Origin: Citrifermentans bemidjiense Bem
GTDB taxonomy: Bacteria > Desulfobacterota > Desulfuromonadia > Geobacterales > Geobacteraceae
NCBI RefSeq assembly: GCF_000020725.1
Contig: NC_011146.1
Coordinates: forward strand, 62,001-126,000
DNA: 64,000 nucleotides
Direction: 5' to 3'
The notes beneath the pieces are model-generated. The model made no database searches. It saw nothing but the letters and a program-made list of their open reading frames with translations, and was not told the origin of the DNA. Within the stretch, counting starts at the first letter, position 1, and each line of letters begins with the position of its first letter. This document shows positions 54,027 through 62,807 of the stretch, one piece after another. The position numbers and the translations under genes are program-made.

Positions 54027-55495
54027 ACATTACGCTCATAGCCATACATCCGGAGCGCTCGCCGCAGGCGGTGCCGCTTGCCTGCGCCTTTCTCAAGGAG
54101 GCACTTCTTGCCGATGCATCTTTGCGCGGGAAGGTAGAGGCCGAGGTCCTGGAATTTTTCCAGGGCGACGACCCGGCGCGCTGCGCCGAAAGCATCGCCC
54201 AAGCAAAGCCTCAGTTGGTCGCCTTCTCGGTCTACGTCTGGAGCCGCGAGAGCGCCATCGAGACGGCGCGCGAGCTCCGGTCCCGGGTCCCGGGGGTGGT
54301 GATCTGCGCCGGGGGTGCGGAACCCACGGCGAACCCGGCGGGCCTTCTGGAGACCGGCCTCTTCGACTTCCTGGTGCGCGGCGAGGGGGAGGGGTCTTTC
54401 CTGCAGGCGGTAAAGCTCCTGGCTCAGGGAGCGATGCCGCAAGGGGTGCCGGGCGTGGTCCTGCCGGGTGAGGCGCCAGGAGCGCTCCCTGCCCCGCTCG
54501 ACCTGGAACAGATCCCTTCTCCTTACCTTTCCGGACAGCTCGACCCCACCGTCCCCGGCGGCGCCCTCTGGCAGCTCTCCCGCGGCTGCGACTTCGCCTG
54601 CGCCTTCTGCTACGACCACAAGGGAAACGGCGGGGTGCGGCGCTTCGCGCTCAAGCGGATCGAGGCGGAGCTGCGACTGTTCGCGCGCCTTCAGGTCCCC
54701 CAGGTGTTCGTGCTGGACTCGACCTTCAACAAGGTGCCGCAACGGGCCAAGGAGATCCTGCGCCTGATCAGGAAGCTGGCGCCCGGGGTGCACTTCCACT
54801 TCGAGGTGCGCAGCGAGTTCATCGACGCGGAGATGGCCGAGCTCTTCGCCTCCATCACCTGCTCCCTGCAGATCGGCCTGCAAAGCGCGGATCCGGCGGT
54901 CTTACGTGGGGTGGGGCGCGGCTTTGACCGCGACGACTTCGTCATGCGCGCTTCCCTTTTAAATCGCACCGGCGCCATCTTCGGCTTCGACCTCATCTAC
55001 GGCCTTCCCGGCGACAGCCTGAAGCTCTTCCGCTCCTCGCTCGATTTCGCCCTCTCGCTCTACCCGAACCACCTGGACATCTTCCCGCTCGCCGTGCTTC
55101 CCGGCACCCGGCTCAACGGCAAGGCGGATGCGCTGGGACTGGAGCACCTGAAGGTCCCCCCCTATACGGTCCTCTCCACCCCGACCTTTTCCGCCAAGGA
55201 GCTGAAAGAGGCGTCCGCTCTGGCGGCGGCCTGCGATGTCTTCTACAGCCGCGGCAAGGCGGTGGCCTGGTTCAACGCGGTCGCCTGCTCGCTGAAGCTC
55301 TCCCCGAGCGCCTTCCTGGCCGGCTTCGCGCATCTTCTGGGCGAACGGGGGGGAGAAAGGGGAAAAGGAGATCGCGGAAGGGGAGATCTGGGGGCTGCAG
55401 CGGCAGTTCCTGACCGCTCTTTTCCAGCAGAAGAAGAAGGCGCGCCTGCTCCCCCTGGCGCTGGACCTCGCCGACTACCACCACTACTATGCTGA
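54023..55495 (+). CDS. B12-binding/radical SAM enzyme, frameshifted at its C-terminal part
   Basis: The first about 440 residues form a B12-binding-like domain (about residues 1-130) and a radical SAM domain with CDFACAFC (Cys triad CxxxCxxC near 190-197). IGLQSAD and FGFDLIYGLPGDSL are family-typical blocks. From the G run at 55347-55353 this frame continues into an unlikely Gly/Arg/Pro-rich tail. The expected helical C-terminal part is encoded one base later (see the 55354-55874 entry). With six G instead of seven the frame would be continuous to 55874. The reaction is unknown. It is coupled to the upstream gene. Confidence 0.78.
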   Translation: MNITLIAIHPERSPQAVPLACAFLKEALLADASLRGKVEAEVLEFFQGDDPARCAESIAQAKPQLVAFSVYVWSRESAIETARELRSRVPGVVICAGGAEPTANPAGLLETGLFDFLVRGEGEGSFLQAVKLLAQGAMPQGVPGVVLPGEAPGALPAPLDLEQIPSPYLSGQLDPTVPGGALWQLSRGCDFACAFCYDHKGNGGVRRFALKRIEAELRLFARLQVPQVFVLDSTFNKVPQRAKEILRLIRKLAPGVHFHFEVRSEFIDAEMAELFASITCSLQIGLQSADPAVLRGVGRGFDRDDFVMRASLLNRTGAIFGFDLIYGLPGDSLKLFRSSLDFALSLYPNHLDIFPLAVLPGTRLNGKADALGLEHLKVPPYTVLSTPTFSAKELKEASALAAACDVFYSRGKAVAWFNAVACSLKLSPSAFLAGFAHLLGERGGERGKGDRGRGDLGAAAAVPDRSFPAEEEGAPAPPGAGPRRLPPLLC

Positions 55496-55874
55496 GGCGC
55501 TGCTCGCGGCGCCGGTCACGCCTGCCCGCAAGCCGCGCAACTCCGAGCTGCTGCAGACGCCTCTCGTTCTCTCCGCGGCCGCCACGCTCGCGAGTTTCAA
55601 TTACGAGATCCTCGACATCCTGGAAGCGGGCGAGTTTGACCTTGGCGAGTTCGCCGGCTGCTTCGAGGCTGCCGGCTCCTGCGCCATCATCTACCCCGCC
55701 CAGGGCGAAGTGGCCACCGAGTCGATATCACCTGAATACTTCGAGCTGCTGCGCTCCTTGGACGGCAAGCGCGGCGCCGGCGACATCTGCAAAAAGCTCG
55801 GACTCCCCCTCCCGGACGCGCTTCCCTTCCTTGAGTTCCTGGTCACCGAAGGGGTCGCCTCCTTCAGCCGGTGA
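55354..55874 (+). pseudogene. Out-of-frame C-terminal part of the radical-SAM gene
   Basis: In the +1 frame relative to the upstream coding region, the DNA encodes a smooth continuation (EKGEKEIAEGEIWGLQRQF ... DLADYHHYYAEALL ... EYFELLRSLDGKRGAG) ending at a TGA at 55872. The last 50 residues resemble a small winged-helix or PqqD-like domain. It has no start codon or ribosome binding site of its own, so it belongs to the upstream gene. Confidence 0.75.
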
Positions 55875-56169
55875 AGCGGTCCCCTACCCGACTCCAAAGC
55901 CTTCTCATGTTTGTCGACTAACATTATTTCAGTTACAGATTCGATCTTACCTATCTTTTTCTCTCATATCACCGGCAGGTGATCTCATTGCCGGACACGT
56001 CCCACTATCCCGTTAAACTTTAATTGATAAGTTCAAACAACCACCTCACAACTCCTTATTTCTCCTTGAGTTTGATGGAATGATAACTCTCTTTAGGTTC
56101 CAGTGTATTTGATTCATCTCTTTATCGAGTCTTCCAAGACACCCTTTAGCAGGCGCTGTTAGAGAACCT

Positions 56170-56185
56170 TGGCAGTAAAGTTGTA
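56170..56185 (+). promoter_or_regulatory. Possible sigma-54 promoter upstream of cbcL
   Basis: TGGCAGTAAAGTTGTA matches the -24/-12 pattern (TGGCA...TTG) at the correct spacing, 126 bases before the cbcL ATG. The 436-base gap 55875-56310 is AT-rich compared with the rest of the window and otherwise holds no gene or riboswitch that I can recognise. Confidence 0.35.
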
Positions 56186-56310
56186 TCCTCCTTATTAATT
56201 GAAGCTTTTTCAGTTGATTTATCGGCCTAACAGTATTACATTAGCCGCCGTTGCGAGCGCCCCACTACATTAAAGCGTTCTAAAGACGCTGCTAAATACA
56301 GGAGATTACA

Positions 56311-58161
56311 ATGGTCCACGTCTTCACACGCCTCATCCCTCTGCTACTGCTACTACTGCTAAGCCAGCCGGCGTTCGCCGCCCAGGGGCTGGCGATCGAC
56401 CCGGCTACCTGCCTCGGCTGCCATGGAGATAAAATCTCCGCAGAGAAGATGGCAGTGTCGGTGCACGGCAAAAACGGCTGCACCAGCTGTCACGTTGAGA
56501 TCGTCGAGCTCGCCAAGCACATGAAGGGCGAGATCAAGGTCGGCAAAGTCAAGTGCGTCCGCTGCCACAAGAAGGAAGCTGCCGAACATGCTCTCAGCGT
56601 CCACGCCGAGAAGGGTGTCCAGTGCGCCGGTTGCCACACCGACATGCACAGCCACACCTCCTGGAACAAGGACAAGCGCCGGGTGCTCGCCAAGTGCGTG
56701 CAGTGCCACTCCGACGAGAAGGGCTTCCTCACCTCGGTCCACGGCAAGGGTGTAATCGCCGGGAACCAGGACTCCGCCGCTTGCAACGACTGCCACAACC
56801 TGCACGAGATCAAGGCGCTGGGCAACCCGAACTCGCACACCAACCGCGAATTCCACACCAAGGTCTGCCTCCGCTGCCATGCCGATGCCAAGCTGGTCGA
56901 GCGCAACCATATCTCCGAAGTGGCCGTCAAGAGCTACATGGAGAGCTACCACGGCAAGAACTACCGCCTCGGCTATCCGGAGAAGGTTGCCGGCTGCGCT
57001 GACTGCCACACCGCGCACGGCATCCTCCCGTCCAAGGATCCGAACTCCTCGGTCAACCCGAACAACCTCGTGAAGACCTGCTCCAAGTGCCACGACAAGG
57101 CGAAGACGCCGTTCACCAAGTTCTACGCCCACGGCGAGCACAACGACCGTGAGAAGTACCCGATCCTGTTCTACACCTTCATCGCGATGACCGGCCTCTT
57201 GGTAGGCACCTTCGCCGTGTTCTGGGTTCACACCCTGCTCTGGATGATCCGCGGCTTCGTCGAGAACCGTGAGAAGGCTGCAGCACTCGAAGAAGGGGTC
57301 ATCCTGCACCACGTACCCGAAGGGCACAAGCAGTACCGCCGCTTCAAAAGGGTCCATGTCTTCATGCACCTTCTGGTCATCATCTCCTTCCTCGGCCTGT
57401 CGCTGACCGGCCTGCCGCTCAAGTTCAGCGACCAGGTATGGGCGAAGTTCCTGATGGACCTCTACGGCGGGGCGCCCAACGCAGCTGCATTCCACAGGGT
57501 TTGCGCGGGCATCACCTTCGTCTACTTCTCCATGGCGCTGGCCATGAGCATCCACTTCCTCTTCATCAGGAAGGACATCAAAGGCAACCCGCTGCAGAGG
57601 CTCTTCGGACCTGACTCCCTCTGCCCGAACCTGCGCGACATAAGCGATGTCGTCGGCATGGTCCGCTGGTTCTTCTTCAAAGGGCCGAAGCCGGCCTTCG
57701 AAAGGTGGACCTACTGGGAGAAATTCGACTTCATCGCGGTCTTCTGGGGTATGTTCGCCATCGGCGGCTCCGGCCTCATGCTCTGGTTCCCCGAGTTCTT
57801 CGGCATGTTCCTGCCGGGTTGGGCCTTCAACGTAGCGACCATCATCCACTCGGACGAGGCGCTCCTGGCGACCGGCTTCATCTTCTCGGTCCACTTCTTC
57901 AACACCCACGGACGTCCGGAGAAGTTCCCGATGGACTTCGTCATCTTCAACGGCCAGATGTCCAAGCACGAGTTCGTCGAAGAGCGTGGCGATCAGTGGG
58001 CACGCTACGAGAAGGAAGGGATCACCGAGAAGTTCGCAGCCAAGAAGTCTTCCGGCATCTTCTACGACTTCTGCCTGAAGGCCTTCGGCTTCACCGCGCT
58101 GTTCATCGGCATCACGCTGCTGATGCTGATGGTCTACGCCTTCATGCACCCGCACCACTAA
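56311..58161 (+). CDS. cbcL: Inner-membrane nonaheme cytochrome c / cytochrome b fusion CbcL
   Basis: CbcL is a menaquinol-oxidising inner-membrane cytochrome that passes electrons to the periplasm during low-potential metal reduction in Geobacter. The 616-residue protein has a signal peptide (about residues 1-23). A periplasmic domain carries nine CxxCH haem motifs: CLGCH, CTSCH, CVRCH, CAGCH, CVQCH, CNDCH, CLRCH, CADCH and CSKCH. A C-terminal membrane domain of the HydB/cytochrome b type (about 285-616) has about six helices and conserved His (HVFMHLLVI; HRVCAGI; SVHFFNTHGR). The count of nine c-haems plus cytochrome b matches CbcL. A strong terminator follows. Confidence 0.92.
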   Translation: MVHVFTRLIPLLLLLLLSQPAFAAQGLAIDPATCLGCHGDKISAEKMAVSVHGKNGCTSCHVEIVELAKHMKGEIKVGKVKCVRCHKKEAAEHALSVHAEKGVQCAGCHTDMHSHTSWNKDKRRVLAKCVQCHSDEKGFLTSVHGKGVIAGNQDSAACNDCHNLHEIKALGNPNSHTNREFHTKVCLRCHADAKLVERNHISEVAVKSYMESYHGKNYRLGYPEKVAGCADCHTAHGILPSKDPNSSVNPNNLVKTCSKCHDKAKTPFTKFYAHGEHNDREKYPILFYTFIAMTGLLVGTFAVFWVHTLLWMIRGFVENREKAAALEEGVILHHVPEGHKQYRRFKRVHVFMHLLVIISFLGLSLTGLPLKFSDQVWAKFLMDLYGGAPNAAAFHRVCAGITFVYFSMALAMSIHFLFIRKDIKGNPLQRLFGPDSLCPNLRDISDVVGMVRWFFFKGPKPAFERWTYWEKFDFIAVFWGMFAIGGSGLMLWFPEFFGMFLPGWAFNVATIIHSDEALLATGFIFSVHFFNTHGRPEKFPMDFVIFNGQMSKHEFVEERGDQWARYEKEGITEKFAAKKSSGIFYDFCLKAFGFTALFIGITLLMLMVYAFMHPHH

Positions 58162-58182
58162 GCGGCTGCTGAAGCAACAACT

Positions 58183-58216
58183 AAAAAGGGCCTCCCGAAT
58201 GGGAGGCCCTTTTTTA
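58183..58216 (+). terminator. Rho-independent terminator of cbcL
   Basis: AAAAAGGGCCTCCC and GGGAGGCCCTTTTTT arms with a GAAT loop and T run, 22 bases after the stop. The A run on the left makes it usable on the minus strand too. Confidence 0.92.
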
Positions 58217-58227
58217 TTTGAACCGCC

Positions 58228-58256
58228 AACCCCGCTTTTCCGGAAGCGGGGTTTCT
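58228..58256. terminator. Second hairpin between cbcL and guaC
   Basis: AACCCCGCTT and AAGCGGGGTT pair over 10 bases around TTCCGG, followed by TCTTTG. It lies 8 bases beyond the guaC stop and can serve as its terminator on the minus strand. Confidence 0.65.
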
Positions 58257-58263
58257 TTGTTCT

Positions 58264-59301
58264 TTACCCGAAGATCCTGTTCTCCTGTTCCTGAACCCTG
58301 ATGAAGGTGGTCCGCTTGGTGAGCTCCTTAAGGGCTGAGGCGCCTACGTAGGTGCAGGCGGAACGTACCCCCCCCAGGACGTCGCGCACCGTTTCGTCGA
58401 TGGGGCCGCGGTAGGGGACCTCCACGGTCTTTCCTTCCGAAGCGCGGTAGGAGGCGACGCCGCCTGCGTGCTTGTCCATGGCTGTGGTGGAGCTCATGCC
58501 GTAGAAAAGCTTGAACTGCCTCCCCCCGCGTTCAAGGAGCTGCCCCCCGCATTCGTCGTGCCCGGCGAACATCCCCCCTAGCATGACGAAGTCGGCTCCC
58601 CCTCCGAACGCCTTGGCGACGTCGCCGGGGCAGGTGCAGCCGCCGTCGGAGATGATCCTCCCCCCTAGACCGTGCGCCGCGTCGGCGCATTCGATCACCG
58701 CGGAGAGTTGCGGGTAACCGACTCCCGCCTTGACCCGGGTGGTGCAGACCGAGCCCGGACCTATGCCGACCTTGACGATGTCGGCGCCGGACAAGAGCAG
58801 TTCCTCTACCATCTCGCCGGTGACCACGTTCCCCGCCACAATGGTCTTCTCCGCGTACGCCTCCCTCATCTTCGCCACGAACTCAACAAAGCTCTCGGCA
58901 TAGCCGTTGGCGACGTCGATGCAGATGAATTCGAGCTTGGGGTGTTTTCCCAGGATGGCGGAGACCTTCTCGAAATCGGCCTCGGAGGTTCCGGTGCTTA
59001 CCATGATGCGGGGGTAGATGTCGTCGTTGCGGCTGGCGAGGTAGGCGTCCCACTCGGCAATGGAGTAGTGCTTGTGGATGGCGGTGAGCATCTCGTGGGA
59101 CGCCAGCCGGTCGGCGACCTCGAAGGTGCCGGTGGTATCCATGTTCGCTGCGATGACCGGCACCCCGGTCCATTCGTGCCGGCTATGCAGGAACTTGAAG
59201 TGCCGCTGCAGGTCCACCTGCGAACGGCTCTTGAGATTGGACCGCTTGGGTCTGATGAGGACATCGCTGAAACCGAGCTTTATGTCGCTTTCCAGGAACA
59301 T
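58264..59301 (-). CDS. guaC: GMP reductase GuaC
   Basis: GuaC converts GMP to IMP with NADPH, part of purine salvage. The 345-residue protein is a TIM barrel without CBS domains, the point that separates it from most IMP dehydrogenases. The catalytic Cys lies in [11 protein letters not shown], and the phosphate-binding segments are [11 protein letters not shown] and [13 protein letters not shown]. The late block [16 protein letters not shown] is typical of GuaC. It is transcribed alone; the 230 bases upstream hold no other clear feature. Confidence 0.93.
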   Translation of the reverse strand: MFLESDIKLGFSDVLIRPKRSNLKSRSQVDLQRHFKFLHSRHEWTGVPVIAANMDTTGTFEVADRLASHEMLTAIHKHYSIAEWDAYLASRNDDIYPRIMVSTGTSEADFEKVSAILGKHPKLEFICIDVANGYAESFVEFVAKMREAYAEKTIVAGNVVTGEMVEELLLSGADIVKVGIGPGSVCTTRVKAGVGYPQLSAVIECADAAHGLGGRIISDGGCTCPGDVAKAFGGGADFVMLGGMFAGHDECGGQLLERGGRQFKLFYGMSSTTAMDKHAGGVASYRASEGKTVEVPYRGPIDETVRDVLGGVRSACTYVGASALKELTKRTTFIRVQEQENRIFG

Positions 59302-59534
59302 CTTATTTCTCCTTTGAACCGTCGGGTGTGTCTCACAATGCCGGTATCATTTGCCCAAACACTGGATCGGGTGCAATCGGTAACGGCATTGATGATTGCA
59401 AGAGCTACAACCGGCACTATATCAACAAGTAAAGAGAGTATCGGAATTCTACGGCAAGACAACACGGAAGGTGCATCTGTGGCTGTTGCGGCGGAGAAAA
59501 CGGTGTGTTAGAGTGCCGGCCGGGGGTAATGACA

Positions 59535-60782
59535 ATGCACGAACAGGAGCGGCTGCGCCGGCAGCGCTGGTTTATCTTCTTCATCCTGGCCTTGGTCTAC
59601 ATCATGGTGTACTTCTACCGCGTCTCGCTCGCGGTCGTCGCCAAGGACGTCTCCCACGACCTGGACCTCACCCCCGCTCAGCTAGGCTCACTTTCCAGCA
59701 TCCTCTTCTACGTCTATGCCGCGGCCCAGATCCCGCTGGGGCCTATGATCGACCGGCTCGGGAGCCGGGTGGTCATCAGCTGCTCGGGGGTGCTCACCGC
59801 CCTCGGCGGCATCCTCTTCTCGCAGGCGGCCAACATGGGGCAGGCCATGGCCGGCCGCGTCCTCATCGGGATCGGGACGGCATCGGTGTTGATGGCGACC
59901 TTCACCATCTTCAGCCACTGGTTCACCAAGCAGGAATTCGGAAAGGTCTCCGGGATGATGGTCGCGACGGGAAACCTGGGGAACCTGGCGGGGACGGCGC
60001 CTTTGGCCCTGGCGGTCGCAGCGGTTGGATGGCGCAACTCGTTTCTATCGGCGGGGGTGCTGCAGGCGGTGGTCACGGTGCTTGTCTTCGGGCTGGTGCG
60101 CGACCGCCCCCCCGTTACCGAGCGGCATGAGGAGGAAGCGCCGGCCCGGCTGGGGATGCTGGAAGCCTGGAAAAAGATCGTCTCCAACGGGGACTTCTGG
60201 CTTTTGGCTGCGGTAGCGTTCGCCTGGTACGGGAATTACCTGGCGGTGCAGGGGCTTTGGGGTGGTCCCTACCTGATGGAAGTGGCAAGGCTTTCCCGGG
60301 AGGAAACGGGAAGGATGCTGATGTACACCTCGCTCGGGTTCATCACGGGAAGCCTCATGATCGACCACGTGGCGCGCAGGATCTTTCACTCCTACAAGAA
60401 AACCCTGCTCGTCGGGCAACTGCTCTTGTTGCTCCTCATGACGAACTTTCTGGGGCTCGCCGACAAGATGCCGACTGTGGCGCTTTCCGCCCTGTTCTTC
60501 GGCCTGGGGCTTTGCGTCTCCAGCGGCGTGATGATCTATCCCATCGTCCGCTCCATGTTCCCGGTAGCCATAGTGGGGACGGCACTCACGTCGCTCAACT
60601 TCTTCGTGCTGCTGGGGGCCGCATCGGTGCAGCAGGGGATGGGGATAGTGATCGGCGCGGTCGCCAAGACGACCCCGGAGGCAACGGCTCAGGCGTATCA
60701 CTCGGCGTTTCAGCTCCCCATCGGGGCACTTGCCTTCGCCGCGGCCATGTTCTTCTTCGCTAAGGATTACTGGGAAAAGTAG
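59535..60782 (+). CDS. Major facilitator superfamily transporter
   Basis: This 415-residue inner-membrane transporter has twelve predicted helices. The MFS signature between TM2 and TM3 reads GPMIDRLGSRVV. A long cytoplasmic loop is seen at about residues 185-215 (RDRPPVTERHEEEAP). The sequence has the general look of anion/cation or sugar-phosphate transporters, but the substrate is unknown. The ATG at 59535 has GGGGG eight bases upstream; another ATG two codons earlier and a GTG at 59505 are less well placed. Confidence 0.85.
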   Translation: MHEQERLRRQRWFIFFILALVYIMVYFYRVSLAVVAKDVSHDLDLTPAQLGSLSSILFYVYAAAQIPLGPMIDRLGSRVVISCSGVLTALGGILFSQAANMGQAMAGRVLIGIGTASVLMATFTIFSHWFTKQEFGKVSGMMVATGNLGNLAGTAPLALAVAAVGWRNSFLSAGVLQAVVTVLVFGLVRDRPPVTERHEEEAPARLGMLEAWKKIVSNGDFWLLAAVAFAWYGNYLAVQGLWGGPYLMEVARLSREETGRMLMYTSLGFITGSLMIDHVARRIFHSYKKTLLVGQLLLLLLMTNFLGLADKMPTVALSALFFGLGLCVSSGVMIYPIVRSMFPVAIVGTALTSLNFFVLLGAASVQQGMGIVIGAVAKTTPEATAQAYHSAFQLPIGALAFAAAMFFFAKDYWEK

Positions 60783-60791
60783 CAGGGAGGC

Positions 60792-60825
60792 AGGGGCTGG
60801 GGGCTGGGGACTGGGGACTGGGGCT
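60792..60825. repeat. G-rich heptamer repeat
   Basis: GGGGCTGGGGGCTGGGGACT followed by GGGGACTGGGGC forms five near-identical 7-base units (TGGGG-A/G-C). It fills the 41 bases between the convergent MFS and dus genes and could form a G-quadruplex. Confidence 0.8.
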
Positions 60826-61849
60826 AAGGGGCGAGTTCTTCTAGCGCCGACCGGAAGGCCTGCAGGGTCTTGGATCTTGTAAGCTTTTTCAGTTCGCGCT
60901 CAAGTTCTGCGTCTTCGACATTGGAGACCACGCCTTTGATCTTCCCCAGGACCTGGGCGTCGCCGCAGAAAAGGGCGCAGTAAAGGGGAAGCAGGTCGAT
61001 TAGGTAGCGGTGGAGCATGGCTTTTCTTTCGGCGAGGTCCGGTTCGGCTGCAGCGCGCCCGCGCAAACGCTCGAAGAGCATGGGCTCGCCGATGCCCCCC
61101 CTGCCGAGCATGAGGCCGGCGGCGCCGGTCTGCTCCAAAAGGCGCTGCCCACCCGCCGCGCTCCTGATGTCTCCGTTGGCGATGACCGGGATGGAGGTTT
61201 GGCGCACCACCTCCGCCGTCACCTCGTGATCGGCCCAGCCGTTGTAGGCCTGGCGCACGGTGCGCGGATGGAGCACCAGGAAGTCCACACCGGACCGCTC
61301 GAAGAGAGGGAGAAGCGAGAACACCTGCTGCGGGTCTTCGTACCCCGCGCGGAGCTTGATGGAGAAGGAGCCGTGGATCGCCTCGCGCAGCGCAGGGATG
61401 ATCTCTTCCAGAAGTTCCGGCTTTTTCAGCATACCGCCGCCGGTAAGCCCGCTGGTCATGCGGCCGTAGGGGCATCCCATGTTCAGGTTCAGGTGCACCG
61501 CCCCCGCGTCCTGCGCGGCTTGCGCCGCGGAAACGAGCGCCTCCCGCCCGTGCCCGATCAACTGCACCACTAGGGGAATCCCGTCCTCGCTGGCACTGAT
61601 CTCGCGCAGGTCGCCCGGCATGAGGCGCTTCTTGGCCGACACCGGGTTCACCCGCATGAACTCGGTCCAGACCACGTCCGGACGCACCCACTTGGTGAAA
61701 AGCGAGCGGAGCGCACGGTTGGTCAACCCCTGCATGGGGGCCAGCATGAGCGGCTTCACCCCGGGAAGCCAGGGGAGCTTCGAGGGTGCTGGCGCAGGTG
61801 TTGCGGAATTCGGCTGGAGGGCTTGGTGGCGCGGGTTTTCCATGGTCAT
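60824..61849 (-). CDS. tRNA-dihydrouridine synthase
   Basis: This 341-residue FMN-dependent enzyme reduces uridine to dihydrouridine in tRNA. The N-terminal TIM barrel shows LAPMQGLTNRALRSL, the catalytic Cys in NLNMGCPYGRMTSG, LKLRAGYE-like SIKLRAGYED, HPRTVRQAYNG and the FMN phosphate site ANGDIRS and LMLGRGGIGEP. A short helical domain ends the protein. Which Dus subgroup it belongs to (B, C or other) cannot be settled by eye. The FKBP gene lies downstream on the same strand... reading direction places dus after it. Confidence 0.9.
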   Translation of the reverse strand: MTMENPRHQALQPNSATPAPAPSKLPWLPGVKPLMLAPMQGLTNRALRSLFTKWVRPDVVWTEFMRVNPVSAKKRLMPGDLREISASEDGIPLVVQLIGHGREALVSAAQAAQDAGAVHLNLNMGCPYGRMTSGLTGGGMLKKPELLEEIIPALREAIHGSFSIKLRAGYEDPQQVFSLLPLFERSGVDFLVLHPRTVRQAYNGWADHEVTAEVVRQTSIPVIANGDIRSAAGGQRLLEQTGAAGLMLGRGGIGEPMLFERLRGRAAAEPDLAERKAMLHRYLIDLLPLYCALFCGDAQVLGKIKGVVSNVEDAELERELKKLTRSKTLQAFRSALEELAP

Positions 61850-61884
61850 CTGTGCGGGCTTTCGCTTCGGTAGCTGTTGTGAAA

Positions 61885-61910
61885 CGGGGAGGCGGCTGGC
61901 CGCCTCCCCG
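61885..61910. terminator. Hairpin between the FKBP and dus genes
   Basis: CGGGGAGGCGGC and GCCGCCTCCCCG pair perfectly over 12 bases around TG. It lies 20 bases after the FKBP stop on the minus strand. The T run after it is weak, so it may attenuate instead of fully stopping transcription into dus. Confidence 0.6.
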
Positions 61911-61929
61911 GGATGGTGCGAACTGCTTG

Positions 61930-62421
61930 CTACTTGATCTCGAGGAGCTCGATCTCGTAGGTGATGTCCTCGCCAGCCAGCGGGTGGTTGGCGTCGACGG
62001 TGATGGTTTCTTCGCTGACCTCGACCACGACAACCTCTACCGGCTCGTCGTCGTCGCCGGTAAGCTCCAGCTCCATGCCCACTTCCGGGATGATCTCGCC
62101 GGTGAGCTGCTCTCGGCTGATGGTGAAGACCTCGTCCTCGTCGTACTCGCCGAAGGCGTCCTCGGCAGGGATCACCACGGTTTTCTTCTCGCCCGGGGCC
62201 ATCCCTACCAGCGCCTCTTCGATCTGCGGGAAGAAGTCCTCGTTGCCGATGGTGATTTCCAGCGGACCGGTCTCCCCGCAGCCGCAGCCGTCATCGTCGC
62301 AGCCGCAGTTGTCGTCTTCGCAGCAGCCGGTTTCCTGGATGGTGGTGTCGAATACGGATCCGTCTTCCAACTTGCCGGTGTAATTGATAAGTACCTTGTC
62401 GCCCTGTTTTGCAGTCGCCAT
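61930..62421 (-). CDS. FKBP-type peptidyl-prolyl isomerase (SlyD-like) with Cys/Asp-rich insert
   Basis: This 163-residue cytoplasmic isomerase/chaperone has FKBP strands (KVLINYTGKLEDGSVFDTT), an insert-in-flap domain (about residues 85-135, PAEDAFGEYDEDEVFTI) and a return to the FKBP fold (DANHPLAGEDITYEIEL), as in SlyD. Residues 32-50 form an extra loop with six Cys (33, 34, 39, 41, 46, 48) and many Asp. SlyD carries metal-binding residues at its C-terminus; here they sit in this loop. I infer metal binding. It is transcribed toward dus. Confidence 0.9.
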   Translation of the reverse strand: MATAKQGDKVLINYTGKLEDGSVFDTTIQETGCCEDDNCGCDDDGCGCGETGPLEITIGNEDFFPQIEEALVGMAPGEKKTVVIPAEDAFGEYDEDEVFTISREQLTGEIIPEVGMELELTGDDDEPVEVVVVEVSEETITVDANHPLAGEDITYEIELLEIK

Positions 62422-62577
62422 TGCTTTTATTTCCTTCTCTTTGGATATTTGAATGCTATCGGGGGATGGTACGTGTGACCGTGCCCGGTAGTCCAGTAAA
62501 ATCTGTGTTTACAATGTCACTTTTTTGCTGCGGTCTGGGGAAGGGGGGGCAACATATCGGAAAAAGGAGGAAGCGCC

Positions 62578-62793
62578 ATGGATGAAAAGCACGAGAAGAA
62601 GCAGAAGGTGACCGTGGAAGAATGGACCTCCAGGTTCAGGGCCATAGGTCTGGACGACGAACAGATGGGGCACTGGCACACGCTTTTCGAACGGGAGAAT
62701 CCATCGGGCCACCAGAGCTTTCTGGAATGGCTGGGGCTCCCCGAGGAGCGCATCGCCCTGGTACGCTCGAAGTCGGCTGAATCGAAGAAGTAG
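62578..62793 (+). CDS. Small conserved hypothetical protein
   Basis: A 71-residue soluble protein rich in Glu and Lys, with a Trp/His-containing core (MGHWHTLFERENPSGHQSFL). AAAGGAGG lies eight bases before the ATG, a strong translation start. No known domain was recognised. The short helical form suggests a small regulator or adaptor, but no partner is indicated. The next gene, a membrane protein, ends 15 bases away on the other strand. Confidence 0.7.
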   Translation: MDEKHEKKQKVTVEEWTSRFRAIGLDDEQMGHWHTLFERENPSGHQSFLEWLGLPEERIALVRSKSAESKK

Positions 62794-62807
62794 CGGCAAG
62801 CGCCGCT

